Positions 32,636-41,266 of a DNA stretch of 64,000 nt are shown here, piece by piece; within the stretch, counting starts at the first letter, position 1, and the number at the start of each line of letters is the position of its first letter. The stretch lies in the NCBI GenBank assembly GCA_021604805.1, contig BQJR01000002.1:642665-706664 (forward strand), in the 5' to 3' direction. The notes under the pieces were generated by a model that had not been told where the DNA came from, made no database searches, and saw only the letters and a list, made by a program, of their open reading frames with translations. The translations under genes were made by a program, and so were the position numbers. This DNA comes from Planctomycetota bacterium. GTDB taxonomy: Bacteria > Planctomycetota > B15-G4.

Positions 32636-33907
32636 CTACTCGTGGCGCAGCGCTTCGATCGGGTCCATGGCGGCGGCGCGGCGCGCGGGGTACAGGCCGA
32701 AGACGACGCCCGTGAGGCAGGAGATGCCCATGGAGAGCGCGACCGAGAACGGCGTCACGATCGCGTTCCACTCGGTGAAGGTCTTCACGAGCCACACGCC
32801 GCCCAGCCCGAGCGCCACCCCGAGCAGCCCACCCACCGCGGCGAGCGTGACCGTTTCCACGAGGAACTGCATCGTGATGTCGGAGCCGGTGGCGCCCAGC
32901 GCGCGACGGATGCCGATCTCCTGCGTTCGCTCGGTGATCGACGCGAGCATGATGTTCAAGATGCCGATGCCACCCACCAGCAGCGAGATGCCGGCGATGA
33001 TCGGCAACACGATGTTGAACACCTTCTGGGTCTGTTGCGCCGACGCGAGCAACTCGAGCGGCACGATGGTCTCGTAGTCTTTGTCCGGGTGACCGGCTTC
33101 GAGGATGCGCTGGATGCCGCGCGCGGTCTGCAACACGTGCGCTTCGTCGACCACGGCCACCACGATCTGGTGCAACTCGGTCTTGCTGCGCTCCTCGCTG
33201 CCCGAGCGCTGCTTCACCTCGGTGAGGCCGAAGCGGTCGACCACGGTTTCGTAGGGCACGTAGACCTCGAGCGCGCGGTCGTCGATGCCGAGGCTGGCCT
33301 TGTTCGGACTCTGGAACTCGAAGTCGGGCAGCACGCCCACCACGCGGTAGTAGTCGTTGCCGATCTTGAGGTCGAGCTTGAGCGGGTCGCCCAACATCTT
33401 GGTGTCGCGCAGCAGGCGCTCGCGCACCACGCACACGCGCTGACGCCCGTCGCTGTGACCTTGCGTGAGCGCCGAACCCAGGATGGGCTCGAGTCGCAAG
33501 TGCTCGAAGTAACCCGGCGTGACGCCGCGCACCTTGCTCTCGAAGCGCGTGCTGCGGTCCCAGATCCACTTCTGCACGTCGTGCACGGGCAGCACTTCGA
33601 CCACGCCGGGCAGCGTTTCCTTGATGCGCTTGGCGTCGCGCCAGGTGAGGCCGTACTCGATCGTGCGACTGTCGGTGCCGCTGTCGGTGGACGACTCGGG
33701 CGGCTTCTTGGCGTTGAGGATGATGTTGGTGATGCCGAGCTGCTCGATCTGCGTGAGGATCGCCTGACGCGCACCTTCGCCCGTGCTCATCATCGACATC
33801 ACGGACGCCACGCCGAAGATGATGCCGAGCGCCGTGAGGAAGGACCTCAGGCTGTGACGCAAGATGTTGCGCAGCGCCTCGCTGACGAGCTCGAACACGT
33901 AGGTCAC
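32636..33907 (-). CDS. MacB-type ABC transporter permease (FtsX-like domain)
   Basis: 423 residues from GTG 33907 (GTGA overlap with the ATPase stop). N-terminal membrane segment ALRNILRHSLRSFLTALGIIFGVASVMSMM, a ~230-residue periplasmic domain, then three TM helices with the FtsX signature (ITERTQEIGIRRALGATGSDITMQFLVE). Ends YPARRAAAMDPIEALRHE, the standard MacB C-terminus. With the ATPase, adaptor and TolC homologue encoded just upstream it forms a mechanotransmission-type tripartite exporter. Last gene of the operon. Confidence 0.93.
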   Translation of the reverse strand: MTYVFELVSEALRNILRHSLRSFLTALGIIFGVASVMSMMSTGEGARQAILTQIEQLGITNIILNAKKPPESSTDSGTDSRTIEYGLTWRDAKRIKETLPGVVEVLPVHDVQKWIWDRSTRFESKVRGVTPGYFEHLRLEPILGSALTQGHSDGRQRVCVVRERLLRDTKMLGDPLKLDLKIGNDYYRVVGVLPDFEFQSPNKASLGIDDRALEVYVPYETVVDRFGLTEVKQRSGSEERSKTELHQIVVAVVDEAHVLQTARGIQRILEAGHPDKDYETIVPLELLASAQQTQKVFNIVLPIIAGISLLVGGIGILNIMLASITERTQEIGIRRALGATGSDITMQFLVETVTLAAVGGLLGVALGLGGVWLVKTFTEWNAIVTPFSVALSMGISCLTGVVFGLYPARRAAAMDPIEALRHE

Positions 33908-34611
33908 GAAGCGCTCACTCCGGGGCCGAGGTCGAGGTGACGCGCCGTGCCCGCGCCGTCACCCTCGTCGCTCTCGATCATGCCGTCGCGCAGGAACACG
34001 CGACGCGGCGCGGCGCCGGCGATCTCAGGGTCGTGCGTGATGAGCACGATCGTGCGGCCCGCGGCGTGCAACTCGTAGAGCACGTCCATGATCTCGCGCG
34101 AGGTCGCGGAGTCGAGGTTACCGGTGGGCTCGTCGGCCAGGATCATCGCGGGCTCGTTGGACAGCGCGCGCGCCACCGCCACGCGCTGACGTTCACCACC
34201 GGAGAGCATCGTGGGTACGTGATCGAGTCGGTGCGAGAGCCCCACGCGCTCGAGCAGCTGCTTGGCGCGATCGCGCCGCGCTTGCCGTCCCATGCGCGCG
34301 TAGAACAACGGCAGCTCAACGTTCTCGAGCACCGTGAGGTGCGACACCAAGTGGAAGGACTGGAAGATGAAACCGATGCGCGTGTTGCGGATGTGCGAGA
34401 GGCGCGCGTCGTCGAGCGTGGACACGTCTTCGTCGGCGATCCGGTAGCTGCCGCTCGTGGGTCGGTCGAGGCAACCCAGGATGTTGAGCAGCGTGGACTT
34501 GCCCGAACCCGACGGGCCTGCGATGGCCACGTACTCGCCCTCGCGCACCACGAGGTCGAGGCCGTGCAGCACGCGCACGGCGGCGTCGCCCTGACCGTAG
34601 ACCTTCACCAA
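33904..34611 (-). CDS. MacB/LolD-type ABC transporter ATPase
   Basis: 235 residues as drawn from TTG 34611. Walker A GPSGSGKST, Q-loop FQSFHLVSHLTVLENVELPL, signature LSGGERQRVAVARAL, Walker B MILADEPTGNLD, H-loop THD. The drawn start lacks the first beta strand that the family has before KVYGQGD. The codons just upstream read VLELDQL, which fits that strand, and the first possible start for it is CTG 34647, overlapping the adaptor stop as CTGA. The true N-terminus is therefore probably 12 residues longer. Powers the exporter encoded around it. Confidence 0.92.
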   Translation of the reverse strand: MVKVYGQGDAAVRVLHGLDLVVREGEYVAIAGPSGSGKSTLLNILGCLDRPTSGSYRIADEDVSTLDDARLSHIRNTRIGFIFQSFHLVSHLTVLENVELPLFYARMGRQARRDRAKQLLERVGLSHRLDHVPTMLSGGERQRVAVARALSNEPAMILADEPTGNLDSATSREIMDVLYELHAAGRTIVLITHDPEIAGAAPRRVFLRDGMIESDEGDGAGTARHLDLGPGVSAS

Positions 34612-34643
34612 CTGGTCCAGCTCGAGAACCTTGGGGCGGTCGC

Positions 34644-36224
34644 TCAGGGCTTCGCTCCGGGCTGCTTGCCGCGACCGCCGCGCGGCGGCTTGGACGCGGG
34701 CGCGCTCGCAGCCTCGGAGGCGTCGCTCTCTTCGCTGTCGACCGCTTCACTGTCGGTCGTGGAGCCGGAGGGCACGTTCGGGTTGTAGAGCAACACGCGA
34801 TCGCCGGGTTCCAGGCCGTCGAGGATCTCCACGTAGACCTCGTTGCCGATGCCGGGTTGCACGTCGCGCGGCGCGATCAAGCCCGAGGGTTCCATCACGT
34901 AGACCATGTGACGACCCTCTTCGAGCACCACGCACTGGATCGGCACGAAGAGCACGTCGTCTTTGCGATCGATGAAGACCTCGACCTTGGCGCTCACCCC
35001 CGGACGGATCTGTTGCTCGGAGAGGCCGCCCGTGAGCGTGACTTCCACGTCGAACTTCTTCACCTCGGGATTGCGCTCCCACGGGTTGTCGCCGCCCGCG
35101 ATGTTGCCGATGTTCGTGACCTCGCCGTCGAAGACCACACCCGGGTAGGTGTCGAGCGTGATCTTGGCCTTCTGCTGCTTGGCCAGCTTGCCGATGTCGG
35201 CTTCGTGCACGCGCAGGTTCACTTGCATCACGCGCAGGTCGGGGATCGTGGCCACGACCTGGTCGCCCCAGATGTCGGCGCCGACGCGGATCTCGTCGCT
35301 GCTGCGCCAACGCCGTGAGGGGTCGCCGTAGATCACGATGCCGGGCGCCGTGGAGACCAGCGTCATCTTGCCGATCTGCTCCACGGCCTCGTCGCGCTGA
35401 TCGCGCAGCTTGTTGAGCCGAGTGGTGTACTCGTCGACTGCGACTTCCTTCTGCAGCGTGTTCGACTCGGCGCGCTTCTTGGCGGTCTCGAGGTTGCGCT
35501 CGCCGTCGCGCACGGCGGCCGAACGCTCGGTGACCGTCATCGGGAAGTTGTATTGCTCGAAGAGCTCGAGGTCGCGCTTGGCGCCTTCGAGCTGCACCGT
35601 GTTGCGTTCGAAAGCGATCTCGTCTTCTTCGAACTGCGAGCGGTTGATGTACTCCTTCTCCATCAACAACTGGCTGTCTTCGAAGCGCTTCTTGGCGCGC
35701 GTGAAGTTGGTCTGCGCTTCCTTGATCGCGACCTCGAGGTTGCGGCGCTCCTTGGGCGCGTCGCCGTCGGTGTAACGCTCCTCCTCGTTCTGCGCTTTCA
35801 CCAGCGCGATCTCGGCCTTCTCGATCTCGGCGATGTTGTCGGTGAGCTGGATCTCGAGGTTCGTGTTGGCCGTCTTGAGGTTGGCGTTGGCCTGGTTGAT
35901 GTCGAGCTCGAGTTGCTCCACGCGGTCTTCGAGGTCGGAGGTGTCGAGGCGACAGACCACGTCGCCCTCTTGCACCTCGGAGCCTTCGTCGATGAGCCAG
36001 GTGATCTTGGCGCCACGGTCGGTGTCGGAGGAGATCTTGTTCGACTTCTGCGCGACGAGCGTGCCGTTCTCGGTGAGCGTGACATTGAGCACGCCGCGCT
36101 TCACCTGGAACAGCCCGTCGGACGGACGCTCGGCATCGCCGGCCTCGCCTTCGAAGCCTCCGCTCATCCATGTTGCGCCCAAGCCGAGCGCGCCCAGCAG
36201 CAAGAGGATCCCGAGAGTCTTCAT
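34644..36224 (-). CDS. MacA/HlyD-type periplasmic adaptor
   Basis: 526 residues. N-terminal anchor KTLGILLLLGALGLGATWM; lipoyl half LTENGTLVAQKSNKISS and GSEVQEGDVVCRLDTSDLED; a very long alpha-hairpin (about residues 95-290) rich in Glu, Lys and Gln; second lipoyl part VSTAPGIVIYGD; beta-barrel and membrane-proximal domains; then a low-complexity Ser/Ala/Glu tail (TTDSEAVDSEESDASE) ending basic. The hairpin is longer than in E. coli MacA, in line with a wide periplasm. ATG overlaps the TolC-like stop (ATGA). Confidence 0.92.
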   Translation of the reverse strand: MKTLGILLLLGALGLGATWMSGGFEGEAGDAERPSDGLFQVKRGVLNVTLTENGTLVAQKSNKISSDTDRGAKITWLIDEGSEVQEGDVVCRLDTSDLEDRVEQLELDINQANANLKTANTNLEIQLTDNIAEIEKAEIALVKAQNEEERYTDGDAPKERRNLEVAIKEAQTNFTRAKKRFEDSQLLMEKEYINRSQFEEDEIAFERNTVQLEGAKRDLELFEQYNFPMTVTERSAAVRDGERNLETAKKRAESNTLQKEVAVDEYTTRLNKLRDQRDEAVEQIGKMTLVSTAPGIVIYGDPSRRWRSSDEIRVGADIWGDQVVATIPDLRVMQVNLRVHEADIGKLAKQQKAKITLDTYPGVVFDGEVTNIGNIAGGDNPWERNPEVKKFDVEVTLTGGLSEQQIRPGVSAKVEVFIDRKDDVLFVPIQCVVLEEGRHMVYVMEPSGLIAPRDVQPGIGNEVYVEILDGLEPGDRVLLYNPNVPSGSTTDSEAVDSEESDASEAASAPASKPPRGGRGKQPGAKP

Positions 36225-37897
36225 GTGCTCATCCTTCCCACGTCGTCGATGAACAGGAGGCCGAGTTCGCGCAGCAGTCGCAGGCGCGAGATGTAGTGCT
36301 CGACCTTCAAGTCGATGAGTTCGTTCTGCGCGTCGATCAAGGCCTGGCGGGCGTCGAGCAAGTCGCGGTTCTCTGCGTCTCCCGCCTCGTAGCGGATTTC
36401 GGTGACGGCCACGGCGCGTTGCTCCTGCGCGATGTTGTCACGCTGCAGCTCGATCTGTTGCTCGATGCGCCCGAGCGTACGCAAGCGGTCGCGCACGTCA
36501 CGCTCGGTGTTCTCGATCAGCAGCTGGTAGTCGCGACGCTCGCGGTCGAGCGAGATGAGCGACGCGCGGTAGGTGTTGCGCTCGCGCGTGCGCTGCAGCG
36601 GGATCTCCACCGAGAAGCCGGCGGCCGCGTTGTAGGTGTCGTAGCCGTCGGAGGTGGGGTTCGAGTTCGAGCGCGCGTAGTCGAGGTCGAAGTCCACGTC
36701 GGGCAGCAAGCCATTGCTCGCGATGCGCGTGGCGCGCTCTCGGTCCTCGACCACGTCGCGCGCGGTGATCAGGTCGAGCCGGTTGTGCACGGCCACGTCG
36801 ACCGCGGAGTCGGGCAGCAAGCGCACGGGCACGAAGGGCGGCTCGACCTCGGAGATCTCGAGCACCACGCTGGGCGCCAGTCCCAGGCGGATGCGGAAGG
36901 TGTCGACGGCGAGTTCGTAGTCGGTTTGCGCTTCGAGCAAGCGGTTCTCGGCGTCGATCGCACGACGACGGGCGAGGAAGAGGTCCTCATCCTTGTTGCG
37001 GTCCACCTGCCGGAAGGCCTTGGCTTTCTCCAAGTCGAACACGGCGTTGTCGTAGTTGCGCTCTTCGTTCGAGAGCCGCGTGCGACGCGACACCAGGTTG
37101 AAGTAGTCCTGCGCGATGCCGATCGAGAAGTCTTGCCGGAAGAGCTCGAAGTCGCGCAACTCGTAGACGAGGTCGCGTTCCGACTGCGTGAGCGCCTCGT
37201 GCGAGGCTTCGTAACCCGCGCCGCGCAACAAGGGCTGGCTCAAGCTGAAGTTGACGTCGCTCCCGAAGGTGCGTTCGCCCGCAGCCGTGCCGTTGGGCGT
37301 GGTCGACCAAGTGGTGCCAGCGCGCACGGTGCCGCCGGTGGAGAGCAGCTGACTCGCGCTGAACGCGGCTGCCGTGGTCGAGGACGTGGCCGAGCCCGTC
37401 GTGGACGTGTCCTCCACCTTGTTCCACACGTGCGAGACCGTGGCCGCGAGCTGCGGCCCGAAGTCGAAGCGCGTGCCCGTGAGCCCGAGGCCGCGCAGGT
37501 AGAGCGTCTCGCGGCGGGTCACGTATTCGCGCGCCGAGTCGACGGCGATCGACAGCGCTTGCTCGAGATCGATCTGGAGCGGCGGCGGCGCGGCGGGCGG
37601 CACGATGTCCACGCTCGACGTCACGTCGTCGGCATCGGGGAGCTCTTCGCTGACGCTGTCGGTTTCCGTGGGCTCGGGCACGTCCTCCGAGACTTCCTCG
37701 GGACGCTTCACCCACTCAGCACGACCGTCGAGGGTCTCGGACTGCTTCTCGGCGAGCAAAGCCCCGACCTCCCGATCGGCGTCGCTCACGTAGGAGATCG
37801 GCGAGCAGGCCGCCAGCAGGGCGAGCAGCGCCACGCCGCGCGCGACGGAGTTCGTCCGCAAGGCGCTGCGCGACCGGACGTGGGTACCTCCAACCAT
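36221..37897 (-). CDS. TolC-family outer-membrane efflux lipoprotein
   Basis: 558 residues. Lipobox GVALLALLAACS (Cys ~31), an acidic Pro/Glu-rich linker to ~110, then two OEP repeats: LEQALSIAVDSAREYVTRRE and QPLLRGAGYEASHEALTQSERDLVYELR in the first, NRLDLITARDVVEDRERATRIASNGLLPDVDFDLDYA and RNTYRASLISLDRERRDYQLLIENTERDV in the second, the paired alpha/beta-barrel pattern of TolC. First gene of the four-gene exporter operon. ATG 37897 is preceded not by a Shine-Dalgarno but by one copy of an 8-bp repeat (ACACGAGC), with four more copies 18 nt upstream. Confidence 0.9.
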   Translation of the reverse strand: MVGGTHVRSRSALRTNSVARGVALLALLAACSPISYVSDADREVGALLAEKQSETLDGRAEWVKRPEEVSEDVPEPTETDSVSEELPDADDVTSSVDIVPPAAPPPLQIDLEQALSIAVDSAREYVTRRETLYLRGLGLTGTRFDFGPQLAATVSHVWNKVEDTSTTGSATSSTTAAAFSASQLLSTGGTVRAGTTWSTTPNGTAAGERTFGSDVNFSLSQPLLRGAGYEASHEALTQSERDLVYELRDFELFRQDFSIGIAQDYFNLVSRRTRLSNEERNYDNAVFDLEKAKAFRQVDRNKDEDLFLARRRAIDAENRLLEAQTDYELAVDTFRIRLGLAPSVVLEISEVEPPFVPVRLLPDSAVDVAVHNRLDLITARDVVEDRERATRIASNGLLPDVDFDLDYARSNSNPTSDGYDTYNAAAGFSVEIPLQRTRERNTYRASLISLDRERRDYQLLIENTERDVRDRLRTLGRIEQQIELQRDNIAQEQRAVAVTEIRYEAGDAENRDLLDARQALIDAQNELIDLKVEHYISRLRLLRELGLLFIDDVGRMST

Positions 37898-37915
37898 GCT
37901 CGTGTGCTCAGCCTT

Positions 37916-37947
37916 GCTCGTGTGCTCGTGTGCTCGTGTGCTCGTGT
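37916..37947. repeat. 8-bp tandem repeat (GCTCGTGT)x4 upstream of the tolC-like gene
   Basis: Four perfect head-to-tail copies of GCTCGTGT (plus strand), i.e. ACACGAGC toward the gene. A fifth copy at 37898-37905 abuts the start codon. The block spans 19 to 50 nt before ATG, where changes in copy number would alter promoter or leader spacing in 8-bp steps. Confidence 0.9.
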
Positions 37948-38167
37948 GCTTGGGGGCTCGGGGCCCCGTTCGCCGCCGGCTCGGGGTCTCCGACGTCGAA
38001 CTGCCTATCCTACAAGGGCCCGCGGTTTCAGCGCCCGATCGCGCGCTGGCTTCACCTGCCCGCCATACCTTGGCCTCGCAGACCTTACGCGCACCGAGCT
38101 GGCCGCGCTGCGCTCCGATACCAGCAGCTCCCTACGAGGCAACGTGCTGCGGGTTGGATCGAGGCCG

Positions 38168-39520
38168 TCACGCGCCTTCGATCGAGGCGCCCTCGGCATC
38201 CCGACCGTGGAAAACACCGCGTGTGTCGACGATCAAGCGCGCGTGTCGCCCGACCAGCGGCCAGTCGATGCTCGAGTGCGCGGTGGCCACGAGCACGGCG
38301 TCGTGAGCCGCGAGAGTGGCCGCGTCGAGCGGCGTCGAGCTCAGCTTCGGAGGTCGCGCGTGACGCACGCCGGGCATCTCGGGCACGTGCGGGTCGTGAT
38401 AACTCACGTGGACGCCGTGAGCGGCGAGCTGTTCCAGGATCACGAAGCTCGGGCTCTCGCGGACGTCGTCGACATCGGGTTTGTAAGCCAGACCGATCAC
38501 GAGCACGCGCGCGCCGCGCACGGCGACGCCGTGCTTCTCGAGCGCCGCGAGCGTGCGCTGCACGACCCAGCTCGGCATGTCGCGGTTGATCGCGCCGGCG
38601 AGCTCCACCAAGGGCACGGGCACGCCGACTTCGCGCGCGCGGTGCGCCAGGTAGAAGGGATCCACCGGGATGCAGTGCCCGCCGAGACCGGGCCCCGGGC
38701 GAAAGACCTGGAAGCCGAAGGGCTTGGTGGCCGCGGCGTCGATGATCTCGTTCACGTCGAGGTCGAGCGCCGTGAAGAGCACCTTCATCTCGTTGACGAC
38801 GGCGATGTTCACGGCGCGGTAGATGTTCTCGAGCAGCTTCGACGACTCCGCGACCTCGGCGGAACTCACCGGCACCACGCGATCCACGAGCTGCGCGTAG
38901 AGCAGGCAGGCGAGCTCGCGCGAGGTGTCGTCGAGGCCGCCGATCACGCGCGGCACTTCGCGCGCGGGCGGCTCGCTGCGGCCGGGGTCTTCGCGTTCCG
39001 GCGCGAAGGCCACGAAGAGCTCTTCGCCGAGCGCCAAACCGCTGGCTGCGAGACGCGCGCCCAGCACATCACGCGTGGTGCCGGGCCAACTGGTCGACTC
39101 GAGCACCACGAGTTGCCCGGGCCGCGCCACGGCAGCGAGCGCCTCGCTGGTGCGCATCACGGCGCTGAGATCCGGGCGACGTTCGTCGTCGAGCGGGGTC
39201 GGCACGCAGAGCAGCACCGCGTCGGGTTCGGCGAGACGCTCGGCGTCGGCGCTGACCTCGAAGCGTCCGCTGGCGAGCAACTCGCGCACGAGATCGGGCC
39301 CGAGGTGACGCAGCGGCGTCTCCCCCCGAGAGAGCTCACGCACACGCTCGACGTTGTTGTCCACGCCGAGCACGCGGAAGCCCGCGCGCACCAAAGCCGC
39401 CGCCACCGGCAAGCCGATGTAGCCGAGCCCGACCACGGCCACGTGTGCGGAACGCGCGCTCAAGCGCTCGGCGAGCGTCTCAGCGTGCTGCGTCGGCCAT
39501 GGGAAGTTCGAGTCGGTCAT
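38168..39520 (-). CDS. UDP-N-acetyl-glucosamine/UDP-glucose-type 6-dehydrogenase (WbpA/TviB-like)
   Basis: 450 residues from ATG 39520, overlapping the MATE stop (ATGA); earlier starts run into that gene. Rossmann GLGYIGLPVAAALVRAG (GxGxxG), central dimerisation domain with SKLLENIYRAVNIAVVNEMK, catalytic Cys in GLGGHCIPVDPFYLA, and C-terminal NAD-like domain VLVIGLAYKPDVDDVRESP. The long version of GGHCIPVDP is typical of UDP-HexNAc and UDP-ManNAc dehydrogenases. It oxidises C6 of an NDP-sugar to a uronate for the surface glycan. It forms a two-gene unit with the flippase. Confidence 0.92.
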   Translation of the reverse strand: MTDSNFPWPTQHAETLAERLSARSAHVAVVGLGYIGLPVAAALVRAGFRVLGVDNNVERVRELSRGETPLRHLGPDLVRELLASGRFEVSADAERLAEPDAVLLCVPTPLDDERRPDLSAVMRTSEALAAVARPGQLVVLESTSWPGTTRDVLGARLAASGLALGEELFVAFAPEREDPGRSEPPAREVPRVIGGLDDTSRELACLLYAQLVDRVVPVSSAEVAESSKLLENIYRAVNIAVVNEMKVLFTALDLDVNEIIDAAATKPFGFQVFRPGPGLGGHCIPVDPFYLAHRAREVGVPVPLVELAGAINRDMPSWVVQRTLAALEKHGVAVRGARVLVIGLAYKPDVDDVRESPSFVILEQLAAHGVHVSYHDPHVPEMPGVRHARPPKLSSTPLDAATLAAHDAVLVATAHSSIDWPLVGRHARLIVDTRGVFHGRDAEGASIEGA

Positions 39521-40983
39521 GAAGGATTCAAGTTCTGACGACCCTCGTGCATGGCTTGTTCCCAGCGCCCCGACAGGAACAGCGCGCACATCGCCGCGCC
39601 CTTGAGCACCGCGCTGCCGATGATCGCGTACCAGACACCGAGCAACCCGAGCTCGAACTCGACCGCCAGGACCCACGCCGCGGGAACGCGCAACACGTTA
39701 CCGGGAATCGAGATCAGCGCGGCGCGCAGGGAGGAACCGGCGCCGGCCATCGCGTCGCCGTAGATCATCTCGAGCGACTGCGGCACCTGGCACCAACCCA
39801 TGTGGACGATGTAGCTCGCGGCGATGGCCTGGATCCCGACGTCGGGCGTGAACAAGCTCGCCAAGCCCTCCGACGCGCTCAACATCACGGCGGTGGTGAC
39901 GAGCATCGGCGCCGCGCAGAGGGCCGCGCCCACGTGCGCGGCGCGGCGTGCACGGTCGAGCAAACCGGCGCCGATCGAGTGCGCCACGACCATGCCCGTG
40001 GCCGCGCCGAAACCGAGCACGACCATGAAGGACACCGACTCCACGGCGCGGAAACCGATGGCGTAGGCACCCAGCGCGTCTTGTCCGAAGCGCGAGATGA
40101 TGCGCAGCAAGACGAAGCCCACGGCGGCGAACAAGAAGGTGGAACTGCCGGCGGGCAGACCCACGCGGAAGATCTCGGCCGCCACTCGACGGTCGGCGCG
40201 ATAGCTCGGCGCGCGCAGCAAGAGCCTGAGCCCGTGACGACGCACCAACACGCGGAAGGCCAGCAGCGACGAGACCATGCGCGAGCACCCCGTGGCCACG
40301 GCCGCGCCGACCACTCCGAGGCCCGCCGAGCTCCACGTCCCTTCGCCCCCGGGCGCGAAGAAGGGCAGCGCCACGCCGCCGTTCACGAGCGGGCCGGCGT
40401 AGCTGAGCGCGCCGTCGGCCCAGCGCAGTTCGTGTGGCAACACGAGCAGGAAGTTGAGCAGCGTGTTCACCGACACGGCCACGAGTTGCAGCTTGAAGGG
40501 CGTGCGCGCGTCGCCCAAGGCTTGCAGGCAGAACTCGAGCAGCGGCGCGGCGAACATGAAGGGCAGGAAACACAGCAGCGTGCGTACGTAGGCGGTGCCG
40601 GCGTCGACCGTGTCACCTTCGCCGCCGAGCAAGCCCAAGATCTCGGGCGCGAAGATCAGCTCGAGCGCGCCGAGCGGGATCAAGACGAGCAGCGCCAGAC
40701 GCAGCCCCTGCGCGATGGCGAGCTGCGTGCCCTCCAAGTTGCGCGCCCCGAAGCGCCGGCCGACGAGCGACTGCGTGCCGCGCGCCAAGGTGAGGATGAA
40801 GCCGAAGTTCGCGACGGCCACCATCATGAACAGGCCCATCGCGTTGGTCGCGCTGCCGCCGAGCCGCCCGAGGAACCACGCGTCGTTCACGTGGTAGAGG
40901 TTCTGCAGGAGGAACGAGAGGCTCGCGGGGACGGCCAGCGCGAGGATCGCGCGCCAGGGCGGCTGCGTGGTCGTGTCCTTCAT
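39517..40983 (-). CDS. MATE-family transporter/flippase-like protein
   Basis: 488 residues from ATG 40983 (the frame is open further up to TTG 41049 but that adds a charged tail). Twelve TM segments in two related halves; landmarks PASLSFLLQNLYHVNDAWFLGRLGG, PLLEFCLQALGDARTPFKLQL, and LEMIYGDAMAGAGSSLRAAL in the second half. MATE proteins export cationic compounds by Na or proton antiport; the superfamily also holds polysaccharide flippases. Coupled to a UDP-sugar dehydrogenase gene, so a flippase role is possible, but the sequence is MATE rather than Wzx-like. Confidence 0.85.
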   Translation of the reverse strand: MKDTTTQPPWRAILALAVPASLSFLLQNLYHVNDAWFLGRLGGSATNAMGLFMMVAVANFGFILTLARGTQSLVGRRFGARNLEGTQLAIAQGLRLALLVLIPLGALELIFAPEILGLLGGEGDTVDAGTAYVRTLLCFLPFMFAAPLLEFCLQALGDARTPFKLQLVAVSVNTLLNFLLVLPHELRWADGALSYAGPLVNGGVALPFFAPGGEGTWSSAGLGVVGAAVATGCSRMVSSLLAFRVLVRRHGLRLLLRAPSYRADRRVAAEIFRVGLPAGSSTFLFAAVGFVLLRIISRFGQDALGAYAIGFRAVESVSFMVVLGFGAATGMVVAHSIGAGLLDRARRAAHVGAALCAAPMLVTTAVMLSASEGLASLFTPDVGIQAIAASYIVHMGWCQVPQSLEMIYGDAMAGAGSSLRAALISIPGNVLRVPAAWVLAVEFELGLLGVWYAIIGSAVLKGAAMCALFLSGRWEQAMHEGRQNLNPS

Positions 40984-41266
40984 CGGGGCCGAGGCCCGCC
41001 GCGATCGCGCCTCGACCGGCTTCGCGTGAGCCGCGTGTGTGCTCTGCAAGTTCGCGGCAGGCGGGCGCGGGCGCGCCGAGCAGGTGCTCGCGGGAGGCTC
41101 GAACGACTGCCGTGCACTGACACTTCAGGCGCTGTGTGTAGTGCGAACGCGCTCTCGCGGTGGCCGCGCGGGGTGCCCAGGTGGGGCTCGGCGGCGGCGG
41201 GGCGAAGAGTCACGGAGCGGTCTCGAGTGGAGCGGGGGATTGTAGACCTCGCGCGACCCATGAAGA

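Noticed and set aside
37916..37947. 8-bp repeat as an integration or attachment site
   Set aside because: No tRNA, integrase or flanking duplication nearby; it is a simple tandem repeat.
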